A DNA stretch of 64,000 nucleotides from Ancylobacter sp. TS-1 (lineage in GTDB: Bacteria; Pseudomonadota; Alphaproteobacteria; Rhizobiales; Xanthobacteraceae): NCBI RefSeq assembly GCF_009223885.1, contig NZ_CP045144.1:2282001-2346000 (forward strand), given 5' to 3'. Positions 30,659 to 39,567 of the stretch are shown piece after piece. A program made the translations under genes and the position numbers. The notes beneath the pieces were generated by a model. That model saw only the letters and a list, made by a program, of their open reading frames with translations, did no database searches and was not told the DNA's origin. Each line of letters starts with the position of its first letter. Position 1 is the first letter of the stretch.

Positions 30659-31735
30659 ATGGGGAGGCTTAGTTGGCTGTTTGTTGTCATCGCGATGATG
30701 CTCGCGGGTGGCGTTACGGCCAAGGCCGATCCCGACCTCTCGCTAAGCGCGTTCGCCAATGACCCTGCGGCGCCGGCATGTGACACGACAATCGATCCAC
30801 AGTTCGGAATTGCGCCTATCAGTGCCGTACCGAGCTCGAAGGTCACTCCGGACTGGCATAAGATTTTTCTTCGGCTGAAGATCCTGCGATACCCTGCCTC
30901 GTCACCGTCCGAGCGACGTATCGCGGGCTTAGACTATAGCCATCTGTATGACGACCATATATTTATATTTCATTTCCCTGAGAATGAAATCGTCTTCGAC
31001 CTGCAACGGGCGATGACATCAGGTGTCCCGCGAAATTCTCGATTAAGAGAGGTCGTCGACTGCTCTTACATGTCATCTAAGGAAATCGTACTTCACGCTC
31101 CATTTTTTGCGATGAATTCGGCGGGCACACCGGTTTCGGCCACCACCATCCTCCATGTGCTTCGCCGTTACTACGTGCCTAGCGAGCGTGTCCCGCGCGA
31201 GTCGGCAGTCGTGTCCGAGCCGTCTAAGCCGCAGTCCCTCGTCATCGTGCCCGACAGCAGGACGGGTGCGCCGCAGATCTGGGCGCAGAACTACTACCCA
31301 TGGGTGGACGCCTCGCGTTCGCGAGACGTGAAAGCCGGCGAAGCGGTATTCGCGGTCGACCGCGCGACATGCGAACCAGACGGCAATTTTCTGCTCGGCA
31401 CGATCGGCAATCTTGCCAACGACCAGGCTCCCGGGTCGGTTATACGCGGCGAGATGATTGCGCTTAACAATTATTACGGCGCCAGTGGCAACCCGACGGA
31501 CCGCAAGGCAGTAACCGAAAGTGTCAACGATCGCGCCTACTGGTGTATCCCCAAGAGAGAGTTCTGCTACCAGCGCGTCGCCTTCGGAGATTTTGGCGTG
31601 CGGGCGAAGAAGGGCGAGCTGGCCGCGTTCGCGTCAAGCAAGATTTTTTCGATGGAAGACGGCCTGCTTGCGGCCCTCCAGGCCGCCATCGTCGGCACAT
31701 GCGCCGTTCGACTGACTCAGGAGAGGAAGTACTGA
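30659..31735 (+). CDS. secreted protein of unknown function in the vWA/TagRST-like operon
   Basis: Not recognised. The 358-residue protein has a signal peptide (MGRLSWLFVVIAMMLAGGVTAKA) with no lipobox Cys. The ATG at 30659 is preferred to 30626 because it starts at the signal sequence. The mature protein has no named motif that I can see; segments DYSHLYDDHIFIFHFPENEIVFD, FFAMNSAGTPVSATTIL and NDRAYWCIPKREFCYQR suggest a beta-rich domain with a few disulfides. It sits two bases upstream of the vWA gene, so it should be co-expressed with it. By position it could take the place that the outer-membrane lipoprotein TagQ has in the Pseudomonas system, but there is no sequence evidence for that. 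The 150-bp gap before it is AT-rich and may hold a promoter. Confidence 0.7.
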   Translation: MGRLSWLFVVIAMMLAGGVTAKADPDLSLSAFANDPAAPACDTTIDPQFGIAPISAVPSSKVTPDWHKIFLRLKILRYPASSPSERRIAGLDYSHLYDDHIFIFHFPENEIVFDLQRAMTSGVPRNSRLREVVDCSYMSSKEIVLHAPFFAMNSAGTPVSATTILHVLRRYYVPSERVPRESAVVSEPSKPQSLVIVPDSRTGAPQIWAQNYYPWVDASRSRDVKAGEAVFAVDRATCEPDGNFLLGTIGNLANDQAPGSVIRGEMIALNNYYGASGNPTDRKAVTESVNDRAYWCIPKREFCYQRVAFGDFGVRAKKGELAAFASSKIFSMEDGLLAALQAAIVGTCAVRLTQERKY

Positions 31736-31737
31736 AC

Positions 31738-33759
31738 ATGGCCCGCACGTTCTTGTTCTCCTTGTTTGTCGCCATGCTGGGGGTGGTGCTGATCGGCACC
31801 ATCGGTGCACGCGCCGATGACGCCGAAATCGATTGCCGCGGCCCCGGCGAATTCTGCATCGTCACCAGCACAGGGCTACCGCTGCGGCTGCTAACCAAGC
31901 CTCAATCGAACATCTACGTGGAGATGGACGAGAACAGCCATCAGCCGGAATCCAACATCCCAGCCTTCGAGGCTCTATTCGCCTTCGACATGTTCGACGT
32001 GAAATACGACAAGACGAACTTTGCGGCAGAGGGATGGTTTTCCGTCGGGCGCACCACCAAGGAAATCCTCGGCTATATGAGGGCGGAGGACGTGGTGATG
32101 TGGAAGCAGGCGCTCGCGCTTGCCTATATCAATCCCGGCGTTTCGGAACGCAAACCCGTGCTGATGTTCGAGAGCGAGGACGCTCTCGACGAGACGCTCA
32201 AGCAGATCGACGGCGGAACGCTTCAGGCCACGAAACTCTATGAGGATATCGCCGCCGGAAAGCCCCCTTCAGGCATCGTCTCACGGGAAGGCAACGCTTG
32301 GATTGACATCAATCAGCAATTCTACCTGCTGCCGATCCTGCAGTTCGAGGATCTGAGCGACCTCAATCCGGGCAGCGAGATGCGCGCGCTGCAGACGGCC
32401 GCGCTTACAGCACAGGCCCGTTCGCGGCAGACCTCCGCTTGCGACATAAGGCAGTCCGGATCCGGCGACTGCTTCCAGCAACAGACCGGTGGGGGAGTCG
32501 GCGGCGTCGCGCTCGATGTCGTGTTCGTCATCGACATGACCGCGTCCATGGATCCTTATATCGAGGCGGTGGAGGCCGCCATCCGCGAGGCGTCGCAAGC
32601 TCTGTCGCAGAAGCTTGCTGATCCATCGGCCCTCAAATTCGGATTGGTCGGCTATCGAGACTCGGTCGAAGCAACTCCGGGGCTGGAATGGGTCGCCAAC
32701 AATTTCACGCCGGATCTGGTTGACGGCAAGGCGTTCCGCGATCTCCTCGGGTCCGGCATCGTCAAGGCCGCGACTGCCGGCAGCGGCGACCACGAGGAAG
32801 AGGTTTTTGCCGGCGTCAAGATGGGCATAACCTCCAACTGGTCGCCTTCGGCGGCACGCATGATCATCCTGATCGGTGATGCAAGCTCGCATCCGCTTGG
32901 GCACGCGAAGAACACCAGCGCTCTCAGCGAACAGGCCGCACGCGCGCTGGCAGACCAGGAAAGGGTCTACATCGCCTCCATCTATGTCGGCGCGGAGGGG
33001 TCGGCGGACTTCGCGGCCGCAAAACCCCAGTTCTCCACCATGGCGGCCGGCGATGGCGAAAGCAGCGTTGCCTTCTCCGTCGTCGGTGGCGGCGGCGAGA
33101 GTCTGGAGGCCAGCCTTCGCAGCACCATCAGTCAGGTTGTCGACTTCATGAGCGCCGGCAAATTCGGCAGCATCTCGAATGCCAGCGCCGGCGGCGATCA
33201 GACGGCAGCCGCCATCCTTGGTGCCGCTCGTGCTGCGTTCGTGGAGTATATCGGTTCCGCCGCCACGCCGCCGTCCAACATCACGGCCTGGATGCTGGAT
33301 CGCGACCTCACTGATTTTGCCAAACCCGCCTTCGAGGTGAAGGTTCTCGTGCGCAAAGGCGAGTTGCAGGGCCTGATGAGTACCCTCGACGAAGTGATCG
33401 AGACGGTGAAGGAGAATAAGACGACGACAGCGGATTTCTTCGCCGCGGTGCAGGTAAGCTCGACCAGCCAAGCGTTGGACATAAGGAGCCAGCTCGGCAA
33501 GGACCCGAGCAAGAAATTCGCGCAGGTCGTCCCGCGCTGGATCCAGTCCCTGCCCTACAAGAGCGAAATCCTGGGGCTGACGCTCGACGAATTCCGGCAG
33601 TCTTCCCCGGCGGATCGCACGCGCTTCGAGGAGCGGCTCACGAGCCTCGTCAAGCTCTACGATGACATTCTGAACCGCGCGGATGCCTGGGCGAGCCTGA
33701 ATTCCGAGGATGTCGCTGAGGAACGCGTCTACATGCTCGACCTGAAGAATTTGCCCTGA
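31738..33759 (+). CDS. periplasmic vWA-domain protein resembling the sensor part of T6SS kinase PpkA, without kinase domain
   Basis: A 673-residue exported protein (signal MARTFLFSLFVAMLGVVLIG...ARA). Residues 35-130 form an SH3-like region with GWFSVGRTT and GYMRAEDVVMWKQALALAYINP; this matches what I recall of the segment between kinase and vWA in PpkA. A vWA domain follows at about 258-440: LDVVFVIDMTASMDPYIEAV carries MIDAS residues D266, T268, S270, then FGLVGYRDSVEATPGLEWV and MIILIGDASSH. The C-terminal 230 residues contain helical segments of unknown role. The Hanks-type kinase domain of PpkA is absent and no transmembrane anchor replaces it. It is followed 13 bases later by the TagT-like ATPase. 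The start ATG at 31738 overlaps no upstream gene and begins the signal peptide. Confidence 0.82.
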   Translation: MARTFLFSLFVAMLGVVLIGTIGARADDAEIDCRGPGEFCIVTSTGLPLRLLTKPQSNIYVEMDENSHQPESNIPAFEALFAFDMFDVKYDKTNFAAEGWFSVGRTTKEILGYMRAEDVVMWKQALALAYINPGVSERKPVLMFESEDALDETLKQIDGGTLQATKLYEDIAAGKPPSGIVSREGNAWIDINQQFYLLPILQFEDLSDLNPGSEMRALQTAALTAQARSRQTSACDIRQSGSGDCFQQQTGGGVGGVALDVVFVIDMTASMDPYIEAVEAAIREASQALSQKLADPSALKFGLVGYRDSVEATPGLEWVANNFTPDLVDGKAFRDLLGSGIVKAATAGSGDHEEEVFAGVKMGITSNWSPSAARMIILIGDASSHPLGHAKNTSALSEQAARALADQERVYIASIYVGAEGSADFAAAKPQFSTMAAGDGESSVAFSVVGGGGESLEASLRSTISQVVDFMSAGKFGSISNASAGGDQTAAAILGAARAAFVEYIGSAATPPSNITAWMLDRDLTDFAKPAFEVKVLVRKGELQGLMSTLDEVIETVKENKTTTADFFAAVQVSSTSQALDIRSQLGKDPSKKFAQVVPRWIQSLPYKSEILGLTLDEFRQSSPADRTRFEERLTSLVKLYDDILNRADAWASLNSEDVAEERVYMLDLKNLP

Positions 33760-33772
33760 CGAGAGCGATGAT

Positions 33773-34516
33773 ATGCCCGCGTCATCGACCGTTCTTCAGA
33801 TCAGATCGCTGACCAAGATTCTCGAGAGTGGCGGGTCGCGCTTCGAGTTGCGCATTCCGGACCTTTCGTTTCAGCGCGGTCGCTTCTACGGGATCGTGGG
33901 GCGAAGCGGCAGCGGAAAGAGCTCCTTGCTCGATCTGCTCGCCATGGTGTCGCGCCCAACAATGGTGGACACCTATGAACTGATCGCTGATCGCGAAACG
34001 GTCGATCTCGCCAACATCGTTCAGTCGGGCGATGACGCGGAGATCAGCCGCATCCGCCTGCGCCATTTCGGCTACATTCTTCAGTCAGGCGGCCTCTTCT
34101 CCTTCCTGACCGTACGCGAGAACTTGCAGCTACCGTTCATTCTCGCGGGGATCGAGGTGAATGAGGATACCATCCGCCAGTTCGTCGAGCTTTACGACAT
34201 GGTGGCTCAGCTCGACAAGAAGCCGAGCCAGCTTTCGGGTGGCCAGCGCCAGCGCGTCAGCATTCTGCGCGCGCTCAGCTTAAGCCCGCAGATCGTCCTT
34301 GCCGACGAACCGACGGCCTCCGTCGACGAGAACATGGCGGAGGTGATCGTCGGCGAACTGAAGCGCCTGTCGCAGCTGAACGGCGTCACCGTGATCATGG
34401 TTTCGCACGATCTCGACCTGGTGCGCAGCTTCGCCGACGAGATCATCACGTTGCGGCCGGAGATGATCGGCGCCAACTCGACGCTGTCGGTCATCGGACA
34501 GGGAGGCGCCGGGTGA
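33773..34516 (+). CDS. ABC transporter ATPase, LolD/MacB type (TagT-like)
   Basis: A 247-residue ATPase. Walker A is GRSGSGKSS at residues 43-51, the signature is LSGGQRQRVSILRALS, Walker B is QIVLADEPTASVDE and the switch His is in VSHDLDLVRSFADE. It belongs to the MacB/LolD/FtsE group whose partners have a large periplasmic domain and work by mechanotransmission rather than import. Its gene overlaps the permease start (TGATG). In Pseudomonas T6SS, TagT plays this role upstream of the kinase PpkA; here the neighbours (vWA protein, FtsX-type permease, FGE-fold protein) recreate that set. Confidence 0.88.
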   Translation: MPASSTVLQIRSLTKILESGGSRFELRIPDLSFQRGRFYGIVGRSGSGKSSLLDLLAMVSRPTMVDTYELIADRETVDLANIVQSGDDAEISRIRLRHFGYILQSGGLFSFLTVRENLQLPFILAGIEVNEDTIRQFVELYDMVAQLDKKPSQLSGGQRQRVSILRALSLSPQIVLADEPTASVDENMAEVIVGELKRLSQLNGVTVIMVSHDLDLVRSFADEIITLRPEMIGANSTLSVIGQGGAG

Positions 34517-36402
34517 TGGCGGTGCGAAACCCTCTCCGAAGCATCAGCTTCGTGGCGTTCAGGGATCTCGCCAACGAGAAGCTTATCAGCCTGTGCCTCG
34601 TGCTCTCGGTGGTGGCGGTCCTGGCACCGATCCTCCTGCTGGGGTCGGTCAAGGTGGGCTTCATCGACCGGCTCCGGTCCGAATTCATCGAGGATCCCAG
34701 CTTCCGGGAAGTGCGCCCGACCAACCCCGATCTGCGTCAGGAGCGATTTTTCGCCGAGCTGCGGAGCTGGGAAAATGTCGCTTTCGTCTCGCCTTCAGTA
34801 ATGCTCGTGCCGCGCGAGGTCGATTATGTGGGACCCAAAGGCCGCAAAAGCGAGGCGCGGCTCGTACCCTCAAGCAGGGCGGACCCGCTCTTCAGCAAAC
34901 TCACCGGCGAGGGACCCTCGGGCGACCGGGTGGTGCTGACGTCGGATATCGCCGACAAGGCTGGCCTCACGATAGGCTCCGCGTTCAAACTCTCCGTCAG
35001 CCGGATTGAGCGTGACCGCCGCAAGGTCGTGGAAGTACCCGTCACCGTGAGCGGAATCGTCCCGGATGAGCTTCTTCCCCAACCAACGATCCTCGCCGAT
35101 CAGGCTCTCGACCGTCAGGTTGAAAGCTACCGCGCCGGGCTCGCAGTCAGCGAGCGGGGATGGCCCGGCGTCCCGATGCCGCCGCGCCAGGCTTACCCCC
35201 GGCTGATGATCGCGGCCGACGGCCCGCTTGGCGAAACCGTGCTGACCGACCTTCGCATCCGGGTGGGGGCGAAGAACCTGATCCCCATAGAGCCGGCACG
35301 TGTCGCGGATCTGTTCGGGGATGGGCTCGCCGGACTCACCGCCGGCGAGGCTTCTGCGACCGGACTCAGCGAGACCACGCATTTCTACCTGCTGGAAAAT
35401 GCCAGCCGCCCCTATTCAGGCGTCGACATCGAGGAAGCACGGGCCGTGCTCGTCAACAGCCGCGCGCGTCCTGTCGGGGTCGGCACGCCCGTGTCGGTGC
35501 GCGTTCTCGGTGATGAGACCAAGCTGGTCGGGCTTGACCCGAAACTCTTCATCGGGCTCGGCCGCGATCCAGGCTGGGCGATCCGCAACGAGGCGGCCTA
35601 CTCCTTGAACAATGGCGTTTTCCTGCCGGAGAAGCAGCGGATCGCGTGGGAGGCCGCCGGGCGTCCGTCTTCCGTCGAGATTGACCTCGTGCCCGATGCC
35701 GGTTGGGCCACCGGTCCGTTGAAGCTGACCGTGGCCTACCTCGGTTTCCTCGATGTCAATGCGGTGGTCGCCAGTCCGGTCCTGCTCGCCATGTTGCGCA
35801 GAGGTGCCGACGTCCCTTTGGCGTTCGACGCGGCCAATGCGAATATTGCCGAGCAATCCGCGGGCTTTCGGGGCTTTCGCCTGCTGGCGACCGACATAGA
35901 CGCCGTGCCGCGGATCGTGGAACGCTTTGAACAGCTCGGCGTAGCCGTGCGAGCAAAGTCGGACGAGATTCGCAAGCTTCAGCAGCTCGAGCGCAGTTTG
36001 GATACTCTTATACTCGTCGTCGCCAGCGTCGCGCTCGCGGGCGGCTACTCCATCCTGTCGTCCAGCTTCTTTGCCAATGTTCAGCGCAAGCGCGTAGATT
36101 TCGCCACAATGCGACTGATCGGCATGCGCAAGCGCAGCATCTTCCTCATTCCGGTCAGCCAAGCACTGACCATTGCCCTACTGGGTTTCCTGGCTTCCGC
36201 CGCGGTCTACCTTCTGGTCTCAAGCTTCCTGAATTCGGTGATCGCGCCGCAGCTCGGCTTTGATGGCCAGTTGTCTAAGCTTTACTTCGTACATTTCGCC
36301 TTTTCGGCCACCTTCGTCCTGATCGGCTCCGGTCTTGCTTCGCTTGCCGCCGCGCGAGAAGCCACTCGGATCGATCCGGCGCAGGCCATCCGCTCCGGCT
36401 GA
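34516..36402 (+). CDS. FtsX/MacB-type ABC permease with large periplasmic domain (TagS-like)
   Basis: A 628-residue membrane protein with a four-helix MacB/LolCE topology: one N-terminal helix (about residues 16-42, LISLCLVLSVVAVLAPILLLG), a periplasmic domain of roughly 450 residues, and three C-terminal helices (LILVVASVALAGGYSILSSSFF, LIPVSQALTIALLGFLASAA, FAFSATFVLIGSGLASLAAA). The cytoplasmic coupling segment between helices 2 and 3 reads RKRVDFATMRLIGMRKRS, a standard FtsX feature. A GTG three bases upstream is an alternative start. It overlaps the ATPase gene and precedes the FGE-fold gene by 24 bases, so the ATPase, permease and substrate-side proteins form one operon. Confidence 0.88.
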   Translation: MAVRNPLRSISFVAFRDLANEKLISLCLVLSVVAVLAPILLLGSVKVGFIDRLRSEFIEDPSFREVRPTNPDLRQERFFAELRSWENVAFVSPSVMLVPREVDYVGPKGRKSEARLVPSSRADPLFSKLTGEGPSGDRVVLTSDIADKAGLTIGSAFKLSVSRIERDRRKVVEVPVTVSGIVPDELLPQPTILADQALDRQVESYRAGLAVSERGWPGVPMPPRQAYPRLMIAADGPLGETVLTDLRIRVGAKNLIPIEPARVADLFGDGLAGLTAGEASATGLSETTHFYLLENASRPYSGVDIEEARAVLVNSRARPVGVGTPVSVRVLGDETKLVGLDPKLFIGLGRDPGWAIRNEAAYSLNNGVFLPEKQRIAWEAAGRPSSVEIDLVPDAGWATGPLKLTVAYLGFLDVNAVVASPVLLAMLRRGADVPLAFDAANANIAEQSAGFRGFRLLATDIDAVPRIVERFEQLGVAVRAKSDEIRKLQQLERSLDTLILVVASVALAGGYSILSSSFFANVQRKRVDFATMRLIGMRKRSIFLIPVSQALTIALLGFLASAAVYLLVSSFLNSVIAPQLGFDGQLSKLYFVHFAFSATFVLIGSGLASLAAAREATRIDPAQAIRSG

Positions 36403-36426
36403 CAGCGTAATGGGGTTGGGGGTCGC

Positions 36427-39400
36427 ATGGTAAGGCTGATCAAAGCACTGATGCACGCGGCCTGCGCCCTTATGGCGCTGACGGCGCCCGCCGCCGCCCA
36501 AGGCTGCGCCGGGATCACCCTGTCGAGCGACGTCTTCGCCTCCTGGTCCAATCCCAAGCCAGACCCGGACGACTTCATACTCCCCGGTCCCGCCGGAATG
36601 CCCCTCATCTTCACACGCGTCGACCTCGGGAAGGCTGGGCTCTACGGAGATGAAAAGACCACCTACAAGATGGGCGCCGACAAAAAGGTCTTCGAGACGC
36701 CGCTCGATGTTCGTGTTGCCTCTCCAATTATCGACGCGGCCGGAAATTCGGTTCTGTTGATCGGCAAGTATGAGCTGTCCAAAGCACAGTATGTGTACAT
36801 CATGGGCGGCGGACAGTTGGGGCGTGGGGTCGAAGCCCTCGCCTCGCGCACCAAGGATGAGCGCGTGCTCGGTGTGCTTCTGGACTACGTCGCGCCGGAG
36901 AGCAAATGCAAGGGCGTGCTGACCAAGCCGATCGCCGACCTGCTCTCCGAGCCGATCACCTATCTGAGCTACCGGGACTATGTCGAGGTGCTGGACGTCT
37001 TCAATCTGTTTTGCATCGGCAACAGGAGTTGTGCCGATAAGTTGGCAGCCCTTTCGCGGAATCCTGACTATCCCGGCTTCGTACGACTGCCGACCGAGCA
37101 CGAATGGGAATTCGTGGCCCGCGGTGGCGAAGAGTTCATTGCCGGCACCATCACCCGCCAGTCATTGCAGACGGACGTGCCAGCCATGCCGTCGGGCACA
37201 TTTCTTCAGGATTTCGCCCATCTCGGCAACGAGCCGCAGCGCCTGCTGCCGATCGGTTCACGCAAGAAGCTGTTCGGCTTCTACGACGTCATCGGCAATG
37301 CCGGCGAACTCATGCTCAATCCCTTCACTGCCGAGAACGGTTTCGGCGCGGTGGGCGCTTACGTGTCCCGCGGCGGCAGCTATCGTCTCCCCTCGGAGCA
37401 GTTCCGAATCTCGATGCGTGACGAGCAGCCGGCCTTCCGCCGGGACGATGTCAGCAAGAGCCTGCTCGTTCAGAACTTTCCCTATGTCGGCATTCGGCTC
37501 GCGCTGGGCCTTCCAGTCATCGGCAGCACCCAGCGCACCGGATCCACCGAACTCAACGACCAGTTCGTGGCGACATACCAGGCTATCAGTGAGACGGGCG
37601 ATCCGGCAGGCAACAACTTCGCCAACGCCAAGGATCTGGGCGTTCTGACCGGCAATGGAGCCGAGACGGTCGAGCGATTGTCGGATGATGACACCGAGGA
37701 CTTCTTCTCGCTGACGCTCAATGAGTATGCCGCGCTCGAGATCGAGATAAAGCCCACGGAGCCGCTGACCTTGTCAGTGCTCGACGAGGCTGACACGCTG
37801 TACGGCACGCTTGCGGCGACCAAGCCGCAGAAGAGCCTGACGACCCGCGATCTGCTGCCCGGGCGTTATTTCCTCCGACTCGCCTCGAATGGCGCGAGAT
37901 CGCCGCCCAACCGCTACACGCTGAGTGTCCGCAAGAAGCCGACAGCCGACACAGGCATAGCCCGCCCGGAATCGGCGGCGTTGGCCTCGGCGCTTCCCCT
38001 CGCCTCGGGCTACACGGTGACCGGCTTCATAGGTGCCGGCGACCGCGCGGACACGTACCCCGTGATCATGAACGACGCTCGCGCGGGGATGAGCATAAGC
38101 GTCAGCGAGCTTAAATCCCCTGTAACGCTGATCTATCTCGACGAGCGGCAGCAGATCGTGGCGAGCGCGACATCGGAAGCGGGCAAGACGGCCTTCGAGC
38201 TCGCGGTCCCTGTGGCGCAGGGCAGCCGTGGATTCGTCCAGGTCGTAGCGGCAGGTAACGGCTCCACGGGTTACCGCCTGACGATCAGCCCGAAGAAGCT
38301 GTTCGACGAGGCTTTCTCGACCACCCTAGGTCAGGCGACACGGCAGACCGTTGCCCGCCGGGCCTATCCCGGCATGCTCACGCCTCAGGGCAACAGGCTT
38401 TTCCTCCCCATCACGCTGAACGAGCCCGCAAAGCTGCGGATCGAGCTGACGGGCCTTCTCGCGGCGGCGGACATGGAAGTCATTGATTCAAACGGCAACC
38501 CGGCCACGTCCGACCACAAGCGCCCTGGCACGCAGGACGAGGTGTTCGCGAAGGATCTCGAGAGCGGAAAGTATACCGTGCGGGTCCAACTGGCGTCGGG
38601 CGCGCTGCTCACGCCATTCAACCTTTACTTCTCGACCGAGGAGTTCTCAGGTGCCCGGACATTCGACCCCGCCACCGCGCGCGCCAATGCCACGGAGTTG
38701 ACCGGCATCGAGTTCGACAATCTGAAACGCGGCGAAGCGAAATATTTCAAGATTACGGTCAGCGATGACCGCGCCTTGCTGATCGCAGACTTGTTCGGAT
38801 TCAGCGCAGCATCCGATCTCGATCTATATGTCGAAGGACACGACGGCGGCGTCATTGGAAAATCGACAAACAGCGGAAGCGCACAGGAGACTATCCGTGC
38901 AACCGTGGAACGCGGCACGTATTACCTGCGCGTTGCACCATCTGGGACAGCCTCACAGAACAATTTCACGATCAATGTCGATCTGGTCACGGAGATGAAA
39001 GATCCCGACCTCTCGTGGATGGGAAGCTTCGTGGAAAGTCATGATGACTGGACCATCTATTCACAGGGTGGAAAATGCTATGCCGTCACGATCGCCCAAA
39101 ATGTCGAACCTGACATCGGCTGGCGACCGCAGAAACCCTATTTCTATATCGGCGTCGAACGCGCGGATGCGTCCATCTGGATAGCACTGGACCAGTCCAC
39201 GAAGGCGGGCGGAGACACTACCTACAAGAATGGCGAGGTCTCGGTACAAGTCGACGGCAGGTATGTCCCCGGTGAATTCGAGGGGCGCCAATTAAAGCCA
39301 CTCACGAGGCGCAACTGCGCTTCGAACTCCTGTATCGATTCCGACGCCATACGCAGCTTCCGCAACGGGCACTATCTGGAGATCACAGGCGCAGACCCGG

Positions 39401-39510
39401 TCAGCGACGGTCGGGTCGCGGTCAGCTATAGCCTCAGTGGCTATACCAAATCCGCTCAACGCATTAACCAGATCTGCGGGGCCCGGGCGAACTGGGTTTG
39501 GAACAAGTGA
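36427..39510 (+). CDS. giant periplasmic protein: inactive FGE/TagR-like domain, PPC-like repeats and IalB-like C-terminus
   Basis: A 1027-residue exported protein (signal ending TAPAAAQ). Residues about 80-360 have the formylglycine-generating-enzyme fold: FVRLPTEHEWEFVARGG, LFGFYDVIGNAGELMLNPF, VSRGGSYRLPSEQFRISMRDEQPAF and FPYVGIRLAL. The two catalytic Cys that active FGEs carry after RGGSY are missing, as expected for TagR-like structural versions. Residues about 410-860 contain four beta-sandwich PPC-like repeats (for example DTEDFFSLTL...GRYFLRLAS; RGEAKYFKITV...DLDLYVEG...RGTYYLRVAPSG). Residues about 862-1020 resemble the invasion-associated locus B family: DDWTIYSQGGKCYAVTIAQN, RPQKPYFYIGVER, YSLSGYTKSAQRINQICG. 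TagR in Pseudomonas is far shorter, so this is a fused, enlarged version. Confidence 0.83.
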   Translation: MVRLIKALMHAACALMALTAPAAAQGCAGITLSSDVFASWSNPKPDPDDFILPGPAGMPLIFTRVDLGKAGLYGDEKTTYKMGADKKVFETPLDVRVASPIIDAAGNSVLLIGKYELSKAQYVYIMGGGQLGRGVEALASRTKDERVLGVLLDYVAPESKCKGVLTKPIADLLSEPITYLSYRDYVEVLDVFNLFCIGNRSCADKLAALSRNPDYPGFVRLPTEHEWEFVARGGEEFIAGTITRQSLQTDVPAMPSGTFLQDFAHLGNEPQRLLPIGSRKKLFGFYDVIGNAGELMLNPFTAENGFGAVGAYVSRGGSYRLPSEQFRISMRDEQPAFRRDDVSKSLLVQNFPYVGIRLALGLPVIGSTQRTGSTELNDQFVATYQAISETGDPAGNNFANAKDLGVLTGNGAETVERLSDDDTEDFFSLTLNEYAALEIEIKPTEPLTLSVLDEADTLYGTLAATKPQKSLTTRDLLPGRYFLRLASNGARSPPNRYTLSVRKKPTADTGIARPESAALASALPLASGYTVTGFIGAGDRADTYPVIMNDARAGMSISVSELKSPVTLIYLDERQQIVASATSEAGKTAFELAVPVAQGSRGFVQVVAAGNGSTGYRLTISPKKLFDEAFSTTLGQATRQTVARRAYPGMLTPQGNRLFLPITLNEPAKLRIELTGLLAAADMEVIDSNGNPATSDHKRPGTQDEVFAKDLESGKYTVRVQLASGALLTPFNLYFSTEEFSGARTFDPATARANATELTGIEFDNLKRGEAKYFKITVSDDRALLIADLFGFSAASDLDLYVEGHDGGVIGKSTNSGSAQETIRATVERGTYYLRVAPSGTASQNNFTINVDLVTEMKDPDLSWMGSFVESHDDWTIYSQGGKCYAVTIAQNVEPDIGWRPQKPYFYIGVERADASIWIALDQSTKAGGDTTYKNGEVSVQVDGRYVPGEFEGRQLKPLTRRNCASNSCIDSDAIRSFRNGHYLEITGADPVSDGRVAVSYSLSGYTKSAQRINQICGARANWVWNK

Positions 39511-39567
39511 CCGTAGGACAGTAGGACTGCGGCCGGGTTCCGCGACATTCCGCGAAGAGGTTCTGAC

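Larger units (their letters stand above)
27757..39567. mobile_element. genomic island between direct repeats of the yciB 3' region
   Basis: The interval carries eight genes, all for exported or membrane proteins, with locally lower GC (for example around 30500-31100), wedged between ftsY-yciB and a metabolic operon. It is bounded by the 167-bp direct repeats. No integrase, transposase, relaxase or phage gene is visible, so it is either a degenerate integrative element, or cargo gained by homologous recombination. Recombination between the repeats would delete it and leave one complete yciB. Confidence 0.7.

Noticed and set aside
31738..39510. Calling the operon part of a type VI secretion system
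   Set aside because: No tss core gene (sheath, Hcp, VgrG, TssM, ClpV) and no kinase or phosphatase is present in the window.
27757..39567. Integrase, transposase or phage genes expected in an island
   Set aside because: I looked through all frames of the interval and saw none; every supported gene encodes an exported or membrane protein.
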